Of a DNA stretch of 64,000 nucleotides, positions 47,893-56,376 are shown piece after piece. Below the pieces are notes generated by a model that was given only the letters and a program-made list of their open reading frames with translations, ran no database searches and was not told the origin of the DNA. Location: assembly GCF_014652475.1 (NCBI RefSeq), contig NZ_BMYW01000002.1:381076-445075 (forward strand), in the 5' to 3' direction. The position numbers were made by a program, and so were the translations under genes. This DNA is from Vogesella alkaliphila (GTDB lineage Bacteria; Pseudomonadota; Gammaproteobacteria; Burkholderiales; Chromobacteriaceae). Position 1 is the first letter of the stretch. Each line of letters begins with the position of its first letter.

Positions 47893-49614
47893 TCACGCCC
47901 CCGGCTGCGGCCACAGCCGCTGCGCGAGGCCGGATTGCCGCGGCGGCGCGTTGAGCACGCCGGCCTCCAGCACCGCCGGGTTGCCGGCCAGCACGAACAG
48001 GTCGCGGGCGCGGGTAATCGCGGTGTACACCAGCGCGCGGGTCAGCACCGCGCTTGGCGCCGCCGGCAGCGCCAGCCACACGCTGGCGAACTCCGAGCCC
48101 TGCGACTTGTGCACCGTCATCGCGTACACGGTGTCGTGCTCCGGCAGCCGCGCCGGTGCCACCTCGCGCCAGCCGCCGTCGCTGGTGGGGAACACCACCC
48201 GCAAGCGCCCGCCACGCGCCACGGTGAGGCCTATGTCGCCGTTGAACAGGCCGATGCCGTAGTCGTTGCGCGTCACCATCACCGGGCGACCGGCATACCA
48301 GTCGCTGCCGGCGGCCTTGCGGCCAAGCTTTTCCAGCTCGGCCTCGAGCTGCGCGTTGATGGCCGCCACCGTGTGCCGCTCCGCCGCCAGCAGCATGAAG
48401 CGGTGGAAGGCGGCAAACAGCGGCGCCCAGTCGGTGTCGCCCTCATCCAGCTGCGCCAGCGCCTGCCAGTAGTCGGCGCGCTGTGCCAGCAGGCCGGCGG
48501 CGTCGGGCAGCGCCGGCTGCAGCCGGATGTCGGCCAGCTCGGGCTGCGCCAGCAGCGCGTGCACCTCGTCCAGCGCCGCGGCATTGACCGCGCGCGCCAG
48601 GCGGCCGATGCCGGAGTCGGCGCCGAAGCGGTGGCTTTTCTGCAGCACCACCACGCTGTCGGCGAGGATGGCGCTGTCGTCGATCACGCCGGGCAGGCTG
48701 ACGCCGGCAGCAAGCAGGCTTTGCGCCGTGTCGCTGCGCCACGCCTGCCGGCTGCAGATGTCGCCCAGCACCGCGCCGGCCTCCACCGAGGCCAGCTGGT
48801 CGCGGTCGCCGAGCAGGATCAGCCGCGCGTGCGACGGCAGCGCCGCCACCGTCTGCGCCATCAGGCTGAGATCCACCATCGACGCCTCGTCCACCACCAG
48901 CACGTCCAGCGGCAGCGGGTTGGCCGCATGCTGACGCGGCCGCGCGGTGCCGGGGATCAGACCGATCAGGCGGTGCAGCGTCTGCGCCTTGTCCGGCAGC
49001 TGCGCGCGCACCCCGTCGGCCACCGGCAGCGCATCGCGCGCGGCGCGCACCGAGTCGGTCAGCCGCGCCGCCGCCTTGCCGGTCGGCGCCGCCATCGCCA
49101 TCACCAGCGGCCGTGGCGACAACGCCGCCAGCGCCGCCAGCAGCCGCACCACGGTGGTGGTCTTGCCGGTGCCGGGGCCACCGGAGATCACCATGAAGCG
49201 GCGCTCGGTGGCCAGCCGCGCGGCCAACCTTTGCCAGTCGCCGGCAGCGGCCGGCCCGAACAGCGCGTCAAGCACCGGCTCGATATCGCCACCCAGCGGC
49301 TGCGGGTCGCGCGCCAGCAGCGTCAGCGCCGCCACCAGCTGCGTCTCGTCCTGCCAGTGCCGCGCGAGGTACAGCCGCCCGCCCTCGTCCAGCACCAGCG
49401 GCGTGTAGTCGCCGGCGCGACCAGCCAGCGGGCTGCGCCGCAGCCGCGCGTAGTCGTCGCCGGACAGGCCGGCCAGGCAGACGTGGCCGCCGGCCACCGC
49501 CGCCAGCAGCCGTTGCAGCAGGGGCTGCAGCGCCGGGCCGTGCTCGGGGTCCAGCCGCGCGAACAGGCGCGCAAGCTGGTCGGGAAGAAAGCTGTCGCTG
49601 ACAGTGGCAGTCAT
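47893..49614 (-). CDS. recD: Exodeoxyribonuclease V subunit alpha
   Basis: A 573-residue superfamily 1B (5'-3') helicase subunit of RecBCD. Walker A GGPGTGKTTTVV, motif II VVDEASMVD, GDRDQLASVEAGAVL and the C-terminal TVHKSQGSEFASVWLALP plus YTAITRARDLFVLAG motifs are all present. The ATG at 49614 (MTATVSDSF) is preferred over a TTG two codons upstream. It is on the same strand as recB and recC but 2.9 kb downstream of recB, with a PPK2 gene and an AT-rich orphan between. Two repeated-word copies lie in the coding sequence. Confidence 0.96.
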   Translation of the reverse strand: MTATVSDSFLPDQLARLFARLDPEHGPALQPLLQRLLAAVAGGHVCLAGLSGDDYARLRRSPLAGRAGDYTPLVLDEGGRLYLARHWQDETQLVAALTLLARDPQPLGGDIEPVLDALFGPAAAGDWQRLAARLATERRFMVISGGPGTGKTTTVVRLLAALAALSPRPLVMAMAAPTGKAAARLTDSVRAARDALPVADGVRAQLPDKAQTLHRLIGLIPGTARPRQHAANPLPLDVLVVDEASMVDLSLMAQTVAALPSHARLILLGDRDQLASVEAGAVLGDICSRQAWRSDTAQSLLAAGVSLPGVIDDSAILADSVVVLQKSHRFGADSGIGRLARAVNAAALDEVHALLAQPELADIRLQPALPDAAGLLAQRADYWQALAQLDEGDTDWAPLFAAFHRFMLLAAERHTVAAINAQLEAELEKLGRKAAGSDWYAGRPVMVTRNDYGIGLFNGDIGLTVARGGRLRVVFPTSDGGWREVAPARLPEHDTVYAMTVHKSQGSEFASVWLALPAAPSAVLTRALVYTAITRARDLFVLAGNPAVLEAGVLNAPPRQSGLAQRLWPQPGA

Positions 49615-49667
49615 GGGCAAACCTGGTAACGGACGTTAGAACCCGCTCACGATACCGCACGGCGCGC

Positions 49668-51152
49668 TCAGGCGCCCAGCTTGGCCTCCAGCGCCTCGCA
49701 GATGGTGCTCAGGATCTTGATGCGCGCGTAGTACTTGTTGTTGGCCGGCACCAGAGTCCACGGCACGGCGCTGGTGCTGGTGCGGTCGATCATGTCGCAC
49801 ACCGCCACCTTGTAGTCGTCCCACTTGTCGCGGTTGCGCCAGTCTTCCTCGGTGATCTTGAAGCGCTTGAAGCCGGTTTCCTCGCGCGACTTGAAGCGCG
49901 CCAGCTGCTCGTCGGCGCTGATCGCCAGCCAGAACTTGAGCACGATGGCGTTGTTGTCGCGCAGCTGGTGCTCGAAGTCGTTGATCTCGTAGTAGCCGCG
50001 CATCCAGTCGGCGGTGCTGGCGAAGCCCTCCACCCGCTCCACCAGCACGCGGCCGTACCAGCTGCGGTCGAAGATGGTGACCTTGCCCTTGCCCGGCACG
50101 TGACGCCAGAAGCGCCACAGCCACGGCTGCGCGCGTTCCTCCTCGGTCGGCGCAGCCACCGGCACGATGCGGTAACGCCGCGCGTCCAGCGCCTGGGTGA
50201 TGCGGCGGATGGCGCCGCCCTTGCCGGCGGCGTCGTTGCCCTCGAAGACCAGCACCAGCGAGTGCTCGGCGAACTTCGGATGCCGCGTCAGCCCGTTCAG
50301 CCGCCCCTGCAGCACCTCCAGCTGCCGCTGGTAGTCGCCCTTGGACAGTTCCTGATCCAGCTGCAGCGACTCCAGCAGCAGCTTGTTGTCCGCCGGCGGC
50401 GTGATCGCGGCCACGTCGGAACGCGCCTGCCACGCATGATCCAGCGCCAGCCGCTGCTGCAGCGCCTGCAACAGCGCGCGGCCGACGGTCAGGCTGCGGT
50501 AGTTGGCATCCTCGCCGTCCACCACCAGCCACGGCGCGTAGGCGGTATTGGTCAGCCGCATCATGTGTTCGGCATTGTTCTTGATGCGGCCGTACTGGCC
50601 GTGGTGCTTCCAGTCGGCCTCGCTCACCCGCCACGCGGTGGCCGGGTCCTTCTCCAGCGTCTTCAGGCGCTTCTTCTGCTTGTCCTCGGTCAGGTGCAGC
50701 CAGAACTTCAGCACCAGCACGCCGTCGTTGGCCAGCATGCGCTCGAAGCGCAGGATGTCGAACAGCTGCCTGTCGAAGGCGTCACGGTTGGTCTTACCGT
50801 CGACGCGGTCGAACAGCGCATCGGAATAGTAGGAGCCGAAGAACATGCCGATGCGGCCCTTGGCCGGCAGCTCGCGCCAGTAGCGCCACATCCACGGCCG
50901 CTCGCGCGCGTCGTCGTTGGGCTTGTCGAAGGCCGCGGTGTGGATCAGGCGCGGGTCCAGCCACTCGTTGATCTGGCTCAGCGTCTCGCCGCGGCCGGCG
51001 CCGTCCATGCCGTGGATCAGCAGCAAGAGCGGGAATTCGCCGCGCTGCTTCAGCTCGTACTGCACGTCCAGCAGCGCCTCGCGCAGCGCGGCCTCCTCGG
51101 CCTTGTAGGTGTTCTTGTCGATGGCGTGGCCGATCTCGGCGGATTCAAACAT
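49668..51152 (-). CDS. Polyphosphate:AMP phosphotransferase, two-domain PPK2 family
   Basis: A 494-residue protein with two tandem PPK2 domains. The C-terminal one is intact (FEGNDAAGKGGAIRRI, IFDRSWYGRVLVERVEG, FWLAISADEQLARF). In the N-terminal one the Walker A is altered (IHGMDGAGRGETLSQI). This double-domain layout matches Pap-type (class II) enzymes that phosphorylate AMP to ADP from polyphosphate, with the C-terminal half catalytic. The start at 51152 follows AAGGATC. It precedes recD by 53 bp and may share its transcript; a functional link to RecBCD is not known. Confidence 0.93.
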   Translation of the reverse strand: MFESAEIGHAIDKNTYKAEEAALREALLDVQYELKQRGEFPLLLLIHGMDGAGRGETLSQINEWLDPRLIHTAAFDKPNDDARERPWMWRYWRELPAKGRIGMFFGSYYSDALFDRVDGKTNRDAFDRQLFDILRFERMLANDGVLVLKFWLHLTEDKQKKRLKTLEKDPATAWRVSEADWKHHGQYGRIKNNAEHMMRLTNTAYAPWLVVDGEDANYRSLTVGRALLQALQQRLALDHAWQARSDVAAITPPADNKLLLESLQLDQELSKGDYQRQLEVLQGRLNGLTRHPKFAEHSLVLVFEGNDAAGKGGAIRRITQALDARRYRIVPVAAPTEEERAQPWLWRFWRHVPGKGKVTIFDRSWYGRVLVERVEGFASTADWMRGYYEINDFEHQLRDNNAIVLKFWLAISADEQLARFKSREETGFKRFKITEEDWRNRDKWDDYKVAVCDMIDRTSTSAVPWTLVPANNKYYARIKILSTICEALEAKLGA

Positions 51153-51413
51153 GGGGCGATCCTTTGCAAGGTTGGCCGCAAGCGGCGCAGGTGGCGATGT
51201 TCGATGACATGATTGTATCGGCAATGTCAGCGGCACGGAGACGGCCATTGCAGCACGGATCGGTCGGCGCCATCGCGACCAGGATCAAGGCTTGTGCTCG
51301 TCATTTATGCGGAGTTAACGAGCCAACGTTGGCAGCAATGCGGTAGCCGCTTGCGGCCAACGTTTCAAACGTACACCCAAACATCAGGGATAATGCCAAA
51401 TATAAAGATGCAA
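51153..51413. repeat. Intergenic region with three copies of the repeated word or variants
   Basis: Word copies at 51171-51179 and 51353-51361, and a variant self-palindrome CCAACGTTGG at 51323-51332 flanked by GCAGCAA. No gene is supported. This is the downstream edge of the AT-rich segment, where base composition changes sharply at about 51380. Confidence 0.6.
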
Positions 51414-52352
51414 TCACTTCAGATCAAAACCCTTTCGCAAGCCACTCAAAACAGCATCAACCCATTTAGTATATTTATCTCTATCAAAGTTACCTGCATT
51501 CAATTTTTTATACAAAACCCTAGCAACAATTTTCGAATCAATATTCAAACATGAATTTTCACCACCAACAAGCAAAGAAAGCTTTCCACTATCATACAAA
51601 ACCGGCGTACCTAAAGTAGCGCCACTAGCAAAGAAAAATTGCAGTTCCAAATTGAAAAACGGATTATCAAAAATAATATTATTATCTCTCAAACTAACAA
51701 CCGTTTTTGGCGGCAAAACAATTCCAGAATTAAACAAATGCGCATCCAAAAGCGAATAATTAAAATATTTATTACCAAACAAATCATCAATTTTTTGCCT
51801 CGAATAAAAAACACCTTCTTTTTTATCAACATCACCATTACGATAACTAACCTGCCGCGACCCTCTGAAATTTTCTTCATTGATATCCCAGTCCGGCAAA
51901 ACATCAATCAAATGCCCAATTACCATATTCCTCATATAAAACTGCAAACAACTATCCAACCGACCCCTAACAGACTCATATCCTTCAGGAATAACAACCT
52001 TGCCATCCTTTAAGAAATTTTTTAAAACATCATCACATGACCTACTAACTTCATCTCTATTAAAAACCACAAACCTAGACTTGCCTTCTGAGTGTGATAG
52101 CACATCAACAACCTGACCAGAATCCAAAGTAAGATGAACATAGAAATTATCTATTTTTTGCTCATCCTTCAAACCGAAGCAAACATTCAAAAAAAACATA
52201 ACAGACGCAGAAAACAAAACCACAAAGGAAAATGTAACATCTTTCGCACTCAAATTATTAATAACAATCAAATATAAAGCCAGAAAACAACCAATCAAAA
52301 CAACAGCAATAGGCAAGTAAAACTGCCAAGGCAATACAAATATATTTTTCAT
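51414..52352 (-). CDS. AT-rich orphan membrane protein of unknown function
   Basis: A 312-residue protein starting MKNIFVLPWQFYLPIAVVLI. Two hydrophobic helices (about residues 10-32 and 40-60) anchor it, and a roughly 250-residue soluble domain follows, rich in Asp, Asn, Phe and Val (VVDVLSHSEGKSRFVVFNRD; NNIIFDNPFFNLELQFFFAS). No family was recognised. The gene is much more AT-rich than everything around it and uses A/T-ending codons, a sign of recent transfer. AAAGGTGA precedes the ATG. It lies between recB and the PPK2 gene on the same strand. Its place in a RecBCD cluster could hint at a defence-type accessory gene, but nothing in the sequence shows that. Confidence 0.8.
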   Translation of the reverse strand: MKNIFVLPWQFYLPIAVVLIGCFLALYLIVINNLSAKDVTFSFVVLFSASVMFFLNVCFGLKDEQKIDNFYVHLTLDSGQVVDVLSHSEGKSRFVVFNRDEVSRSCDDVLKNFLKDGKVVIPEGYESVRGRLDSCLQFYMRNMVIGHLIDVLPDWDINEENFRGSRQVSYRNGDVDKKEGVFYSRQKIDDLFGNKYFNYSLLDAHLFNSGIVLPPKTVVSLRDNNIIFDNPFFNLELQFFFASGATLGTPVLYDSGKLSLLVGGENSCLNIDSKIVARVLYKKLNAGNFDRDKYTKWVDAVLSGLRKGFDLK

Positions 52353-52355
52353 AAT

Positions 52356-52478
52356 TCACCTTTTAACTTGACATTCAAAATACTCACCAAACCTCGCCAC
52401 CCAGATCACCACCTGTCGTGTCCCGGATGACCATATAACCATGCGCTCCCGAATACACTTGTGACTTACCCGAGCCAT
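52356..52478 (-). CDS. Possible 40-residue peptide between recB and the orphan gene
   Basis: An open frame starts at an ATG four bases after the recB stop and ends with TGA 3 bp before the orphan gene start. Its product starts MARVSHKCIRERMVIWSSGT and ends with EYFECQVKR. It is basic with no recognised family. Position and spacing suggest translational coupling, but a chance frame is quite possible. Confidence 0.3.
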   Translation of the reverse strand: MARVSHKCIRERMVIWSSGTRQVVIWVARFGEYFECQVKR

Positions 52479-52482
52479 AGCA

Positions 52483-55400
52483 CTACTCCACTGCCACAAA
52501 CACCCCGTCCAGCGCATCCAGCAGCGCGTCCGACGGCGCATCGCGCCACACGCCGTAGCCCGCGCCGCTGATGCCGCGCAGGTACAGGTAGCGCACGCCA
52601 CCCAGGTGCAGCTGCGGCGCGCGCTGGGCCAGGTAGCGGCGCAGCGCCACGCAGTAGATCAGGTATTGCAGGTAGTAGTGCTCGCGCGCCACCGACGCCG
52701 CCAGCGCCTCGTCGTCGTAGCAGGCAAAGCCGTCGCCGAGGTGGTTGGACTTGTAGTCCACCAGCCACAGCGCGTCGCCGTGGATGAAGGCGAGGTCGAT
52801 GAAGCCTTTCAGGTAGCCCTGCACGCGGTCGAAGGTCAGCGTGGCCGCCGCCGCGCGCAGCGGCGCGGCGAGGCCCATGGCCGGGTCGGTGAGGATGCGC
52901 TTGAGCGCCGCGAGGCTCAGGCCGTCGGCCGGCAGCGTGAACTCCATCTCCACCAGCCGCCGCGTATTCGGCACGCCGGCCAGGCGCACGCCGGGCGCGA
53001 TCTCGCAGTGGAGGGTGTCGTGCAGCATCGCCAGCGCCGCGTCCTGCCACAGCGCGTCGAAGCCGTGCCGGTGCAGCGCCTCCTGCACCACCTGCGGCCA
53101 ACCTTCCGGCCGGCTGAAATCGGCGCGCTCGAACACGTCGTGCAGGCAGGTGCCGGCGCGGGCGCCGCGCGGGAAGCTGAAGCGGTCGGCGGCCAGCGCC
53201 GCGTCCGGCTCTTGCAGCGGGCCGTGATCGTGATCCGGCGCCTCGCTGCGCGGGCTGGCAGTGCCGTGCAGGTGCCGCGTCAGGCCGGTAAAGCTGCTGA
53301 CCCGCCACGGCGTGTACAGCGAACGGTTGACGCCGGCCAGCCGCGGCACGAAGTCCGGCGCCGCCTCCGGCGGCAGCGCGTTGAGCGCGACGCTCACCTC
53401 GCGGCAGCGCACCGCGTGCGGCAGCCGCGCGGCCAGATCGGCCACGTCGTCCGCCAGCTGCGACGCCAGCAATTCGCCGGCTTCCAGCTGCGCCAGGTTG
53501 GCCGCGGCGCGGCCGTGCAGCAGCCAGGACAGCGCGGCGGTGTGCATCTTCTGTACATGCCCCCACACCACGTATTGGCGGTGCTCGGCGCGGGTCAGTG
53601 CCACGTACAGCAGGCGCAGCTTTTCCGCCAGGATCTCGCTGCGCGCCGCGTCGCGCGCGCCGGCGCTGACCAGATCGTCCGGCGCCAGCCACGACTCCTC
53701 GCCGTCGCGGTAGCGCCAGAAGGTGGTGTCGCGCCGCTCCAGCGCGCCGTCCCACAGGAAGGGGCAGAACACCAGCGGATACTGCAGCCCTTTCGCGGTG
53801 TGGATGGTGACGATCTTGACCAGCTCGGCGTCGCTTTCCAGCCGCAGCAGCGCCTCTTCCGCCGCCGGCGGGCTGGCCACCTGCGCCTCGAACCACGCCA
53901 GCAGCGGCGCGATGCCGGCCATGCTCTCGCTCTGCTGCTGGATCAGCTCGGCCAGGTGGCCGAGGTTGGTCAGCCGCCGCTCGCCGTCCGGCTGCGGCAG
54001 CAGCCGCAGCGCCACCGTCTGCCGCGCGAAGAACGCCCGCCACGCGGCCATGAAGCCGCGTTGCTGCCACGCCTTGTGATCGTCAAGGTTGGCCGCCAGC
54101 TGTGCCTCCCACGCCGTTTCGTCGTCCAGCAACGCCAGCAGCCGCGCGGCGTCAAGGCCGAACAGCTCGGTGGCGCACAGCGCCTTCAGCCGCCCTTCCG
54201 ACGCCGGCTCCGCCCACGCGCGCAGCAGCGCCAGCAGCTCGCCCGCCTCGCGGCTGGCGAACACGCTTTCCTGCGTCAGCGCCACCGAGGGTACGCCGCG
54301 CGCCGCCAGCGCCTCGCGCACCGCGTCGCCCTGGCGGTGGGTGGCCACCAGCACCGCGATGTCGCCGCCGGCCAGCGGCCGCACACTGTCGCCCTTGCGC
54401 AGCCGCGCCTGATCGGCCCGCGCCAGCGCCAGCAGGCGCGCGATCTCGTGCGCGCAGGCGTCGGCGGCGTAGGGCGTGGCCTCGGTCTTCGACACGCCCT
54501 TGGCGCTGTCGCTGGCCGGGAAGGTCAGCAGGTTGAAGGCGGCGTCGCCGTCGTCCAGCTCCAGCACGCTGCCGCCGGCCGGCGCCGCATCCACCGGCGG
54601 GTAGTCGATGCCGTCCAGCAAAAAGGGCTGCGGCCGGTCGAACAGCGCATTCACCGCCGCCACCAGCGGCGCTTGCGAGCGGCGGTTGGTCAGCAGCGTG
54701 TACTGGCGCTCGGCGGGCGCGTCGTTGCGCGCGGCGAGGTAGGCGAAGATGTCGGCACCGCGAAAGCTGTAGATCGCCTGCTTCGGATCGCCGACCATGA
54801 ACACCGGCCGCCGCTGCTGCACGAAGGCGTGGCGGAAGATGCGGTACTGCAGCGGATCGGTATCCTGAAATTCGTCGATCAGCGCCACCGAGAAATCCGC
54901 GGCGATGCGTGCGGCCAACCTTGGCCCGTGCTCGGCATCCTCCAGCGCGGCGGCCAGATCGGTGAGCAGGTCGTCGAAACCGCGGCTGCGCGTGGCGCGA
55001 CGCTGCGCCACCGCGTGGCGGTTGATCCAGGCGATCAGCTGCAGCTTCAGCCCGGCCAGCTGCTGCCCCAGCGCGGCGCTGTACTGCGCCCACGCCGCCA
55101 GCCACGTTTCAATCAGGCCGAACAGCGCATGCTCGGGCGGGGTGGCGCCCTTGTTGCAACCCTTGGCCAGCGCCGCCGGCGTCAGCCGCTGCAGGTCTTT
55201 TTCCTGTGCCGACGACAGCTGCGGCAGGCTGGCATCCGCCGCCAGATGCTGCAGCAGTTTCAGGTAGCGCAGACGCTGTTCCGGCTTGTAGCTGGTGCGG
55301 TTCAGCCCTTCGGCCGCCAGCAGGCAGGCGCCGCCCTCCTCGATGGTGGCAGCAGCAGCCTGCAGCGGCTGCCACGCCGCCGCCACCGCCGCACGCGCGG

Positions 55401-56037
55401 CCAGCAGCGCGCTGCTGTCGATGTCGGGGTGGCGCAGATAGGGCTTGGACAGGAAGGGGCGGATCTCGGCCAGCCAACCTTCCGGCGTGTCGCCGTTCTC
55501 GGCCAGCACCTGCGCAAGCGACGGCAGCGCCACGATGTGCTGGCGCCAGAAGTCGTCGGCCAGCTGCTGCAGGTCGGCCAGGTTGTCGCTGGCCAGCTCG
55601 GCGGCGAAGGTCTGGCCGCTGTCGAAGGCGGCGTCGGTCAGCACCCGCTGGCAGAAACCGTGGATGGTGTAGATCGCCGCCGCGTCGAAACCGTTGATGG
55701 CGGTGCGCAGCCGCTCGCGCGCCATCGCGCCGTCCTGCGCCGCCAGCCGCGCCGCCAGCGCGGCGAGGAAGTCGTCCCCGGCCGCCTCGCCGTCCATCAC
55801 CCGCGCGAGCTCGGTCAGCCGCCGGCGCAGGCGGTCGCGCAGCTCGGCGGTGGCGGCCTTGGTGTAGGTCACCACCAAGAGCTTGTCCAGCGTCGGCGGC
55901 GGGTTGCCGTCGGCGTCGTGCTCCAGCAGCAGGCGGGTATACAGCGCGGCGATGGTCCAGGTCTTGCCGGTACCGGCCGAGGCTTCGATCAGGTTGGTGC
56001 CGGCGAGCGGGCAGTTCAGGGGGTCGAGGGGGTGCAT
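52483..56037 (-). CDS. recB: Exodeoxyribonuclease V subunit beta
   Basis: The 1184-residue helicase-nuclease subunit of RecBCD. Walker A EASAGTGKTWTIAAL, motif Ia VVTYTKAATAELRDRL, motif II LIDEFQDTDPLQYRIF, GDPKQAIYSFRGADIF, and motifs V/VI (TIHTAKGLQYPLVFCPF; LLYVALTRAEHRQYVVWG) precede the RecB-type nuclease domain with LWLVDYKSNHLG near the end. The length is typical. It follows recC after an unusually long 339-bp gap. Four repeated-word copies lie in the gene. Confidence 0.97.
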   Translation of the reverse strand: MHPLDPLNCPLAGTNLIEASAGTGKTWTIAALYTRLLLEHDADGNPPPTLDKLLVVTYTKAATAELRDRLRRRLTELARVMDGEAAGDDFLAALAARLAAQDGAMARERLRTAINGFDAAAIYTIHGFCQRVLTDAAFDSGQTFAAELASDNLADLQQLADDFWRQHIVALPSLAQVLAENGDTPEGWLAEIRPFLSKPYLRHPDIDSSALLAARAAVAAAWQPLQAAAATIEEGGACLLAAEGLNRTSYKPEQRLRYLKLLQHLAADASLPQLSSAQEKDLQRLTPAALAKGCNKGATPPEHALFGLIETWLAAWAQYSAALGQQLAGLKLQLIAWINRHAVAQRRATRSRGFDDLLTDLAAALEDAEHGPRLAARIAADFSVALIDEFQDTDPLQYRIFRHAFVQQRRPVFMVGDPKQAIYSFRGADIFAYLAARNDAPAERQYTLLTNRRSQAPLVAAVNALFDRPQPFLLDGIDYPPVDAAPAGGSVLELDDGDAAFNLLTFPASDSAKGVSKTEATPYAADACAHEIARLLALARADQARLRKGDSVRPLAGGDIAVLVATHRQGDAVREALAARGVPSVALTQESVFASREAGELLALLRAWAEPASEGRLKALCATELFGLDAARLLALLDDETAWEAQLAANLDDHKAWQQRGFMAAWRAFFARQTVALRLLPQPDGERRLTNLGHLAELIQQQSESMAGIAPLLAWFEAQVASPPAAEEALLRLESDAELVKIVTIHTAKGLQYPLVFCPFLWDGALERRDTTFWRYRDGEESWLAPDDLVSAGARDAARSEILAEKLRLLYVALTRAEHRQYVVWGHVQKMHTAALSWLLHGRAAANLAQLEAGELLASQLADDVADLAARLPHAVRCREVSVALNALPPEAAPDFVPRLAGVNRSLYTPWRVSSFTGLTRHLHGTASPRSEAPDHDHGPLQEPDAALAADRFSFPRGARAGTCLHDVFERADFSRPEGWPQVVQEALHRHGFDALWQDAALAMLHDTLHCEIAPGVRLAGVPNTRRLVEMEFTLPADGLSLAALKRILTDPAMGLAAPLRAAAATLTFDRVQGYLKGFIDLAFIHGDALWLVDYKSNHLGDGFACYDDEALAASVAREHYYLQYLIYCVALRRYLAQRAPQLHLGGVRYLYLRGISGAGYGVWRDAPSDALLDALDGVFVAVE

Positions 56038-56376
56038 GTCTGTTATCTACCGGTTGGGTATCCGCTGCGCGGGTGTTCTCTGGCTGCCGTCTGGTGTGCC
56101 GACTGCGCACGGTTTGGTTTTGTATCCGCTGCGCGGATGATTTTATCTGCCGCTTGCCGCGCGGCGGCGGGAAAGGGGGATACCGCCTCCCCCTTTTCAA
56201 TCCCCGCTCTCCCGACGGCGCAAGCATTCCCGTGAAAACTGCCTCCACCCCGGCGCCGCCCATACGCTGCGCTCAAAAGAGGGCGGCTGGTTTCCGGGAT
56301 GGCGCCATTTTTCACGGCTTGCACCAACGGGATCGGGCGCGTCGGCATGGTATTAGCTGACGGTAATGCATCCCCC
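56038..56376. other. 339-bp gap between recC and recB with a 14-bp direct repeat
   Basis: TATCCGCTGCGCGG occurs at 56059-56072 and 56123-56136, 64 bp apart. Other GC-rich short repeats follow. No gene or known RNA is supported. On the minus strand it could contain a second promoter for recB. Confidence 0.5.

Noticed and set aside
52606-56235. A 1209-codon open frame opposite recB
   Set aside because: It is the complement of a well-supported recB with all helicase motifs; the frame is open only because of the GC-rich third positions. Composition (Arg/Gln/His/Val) is that of a shadow.
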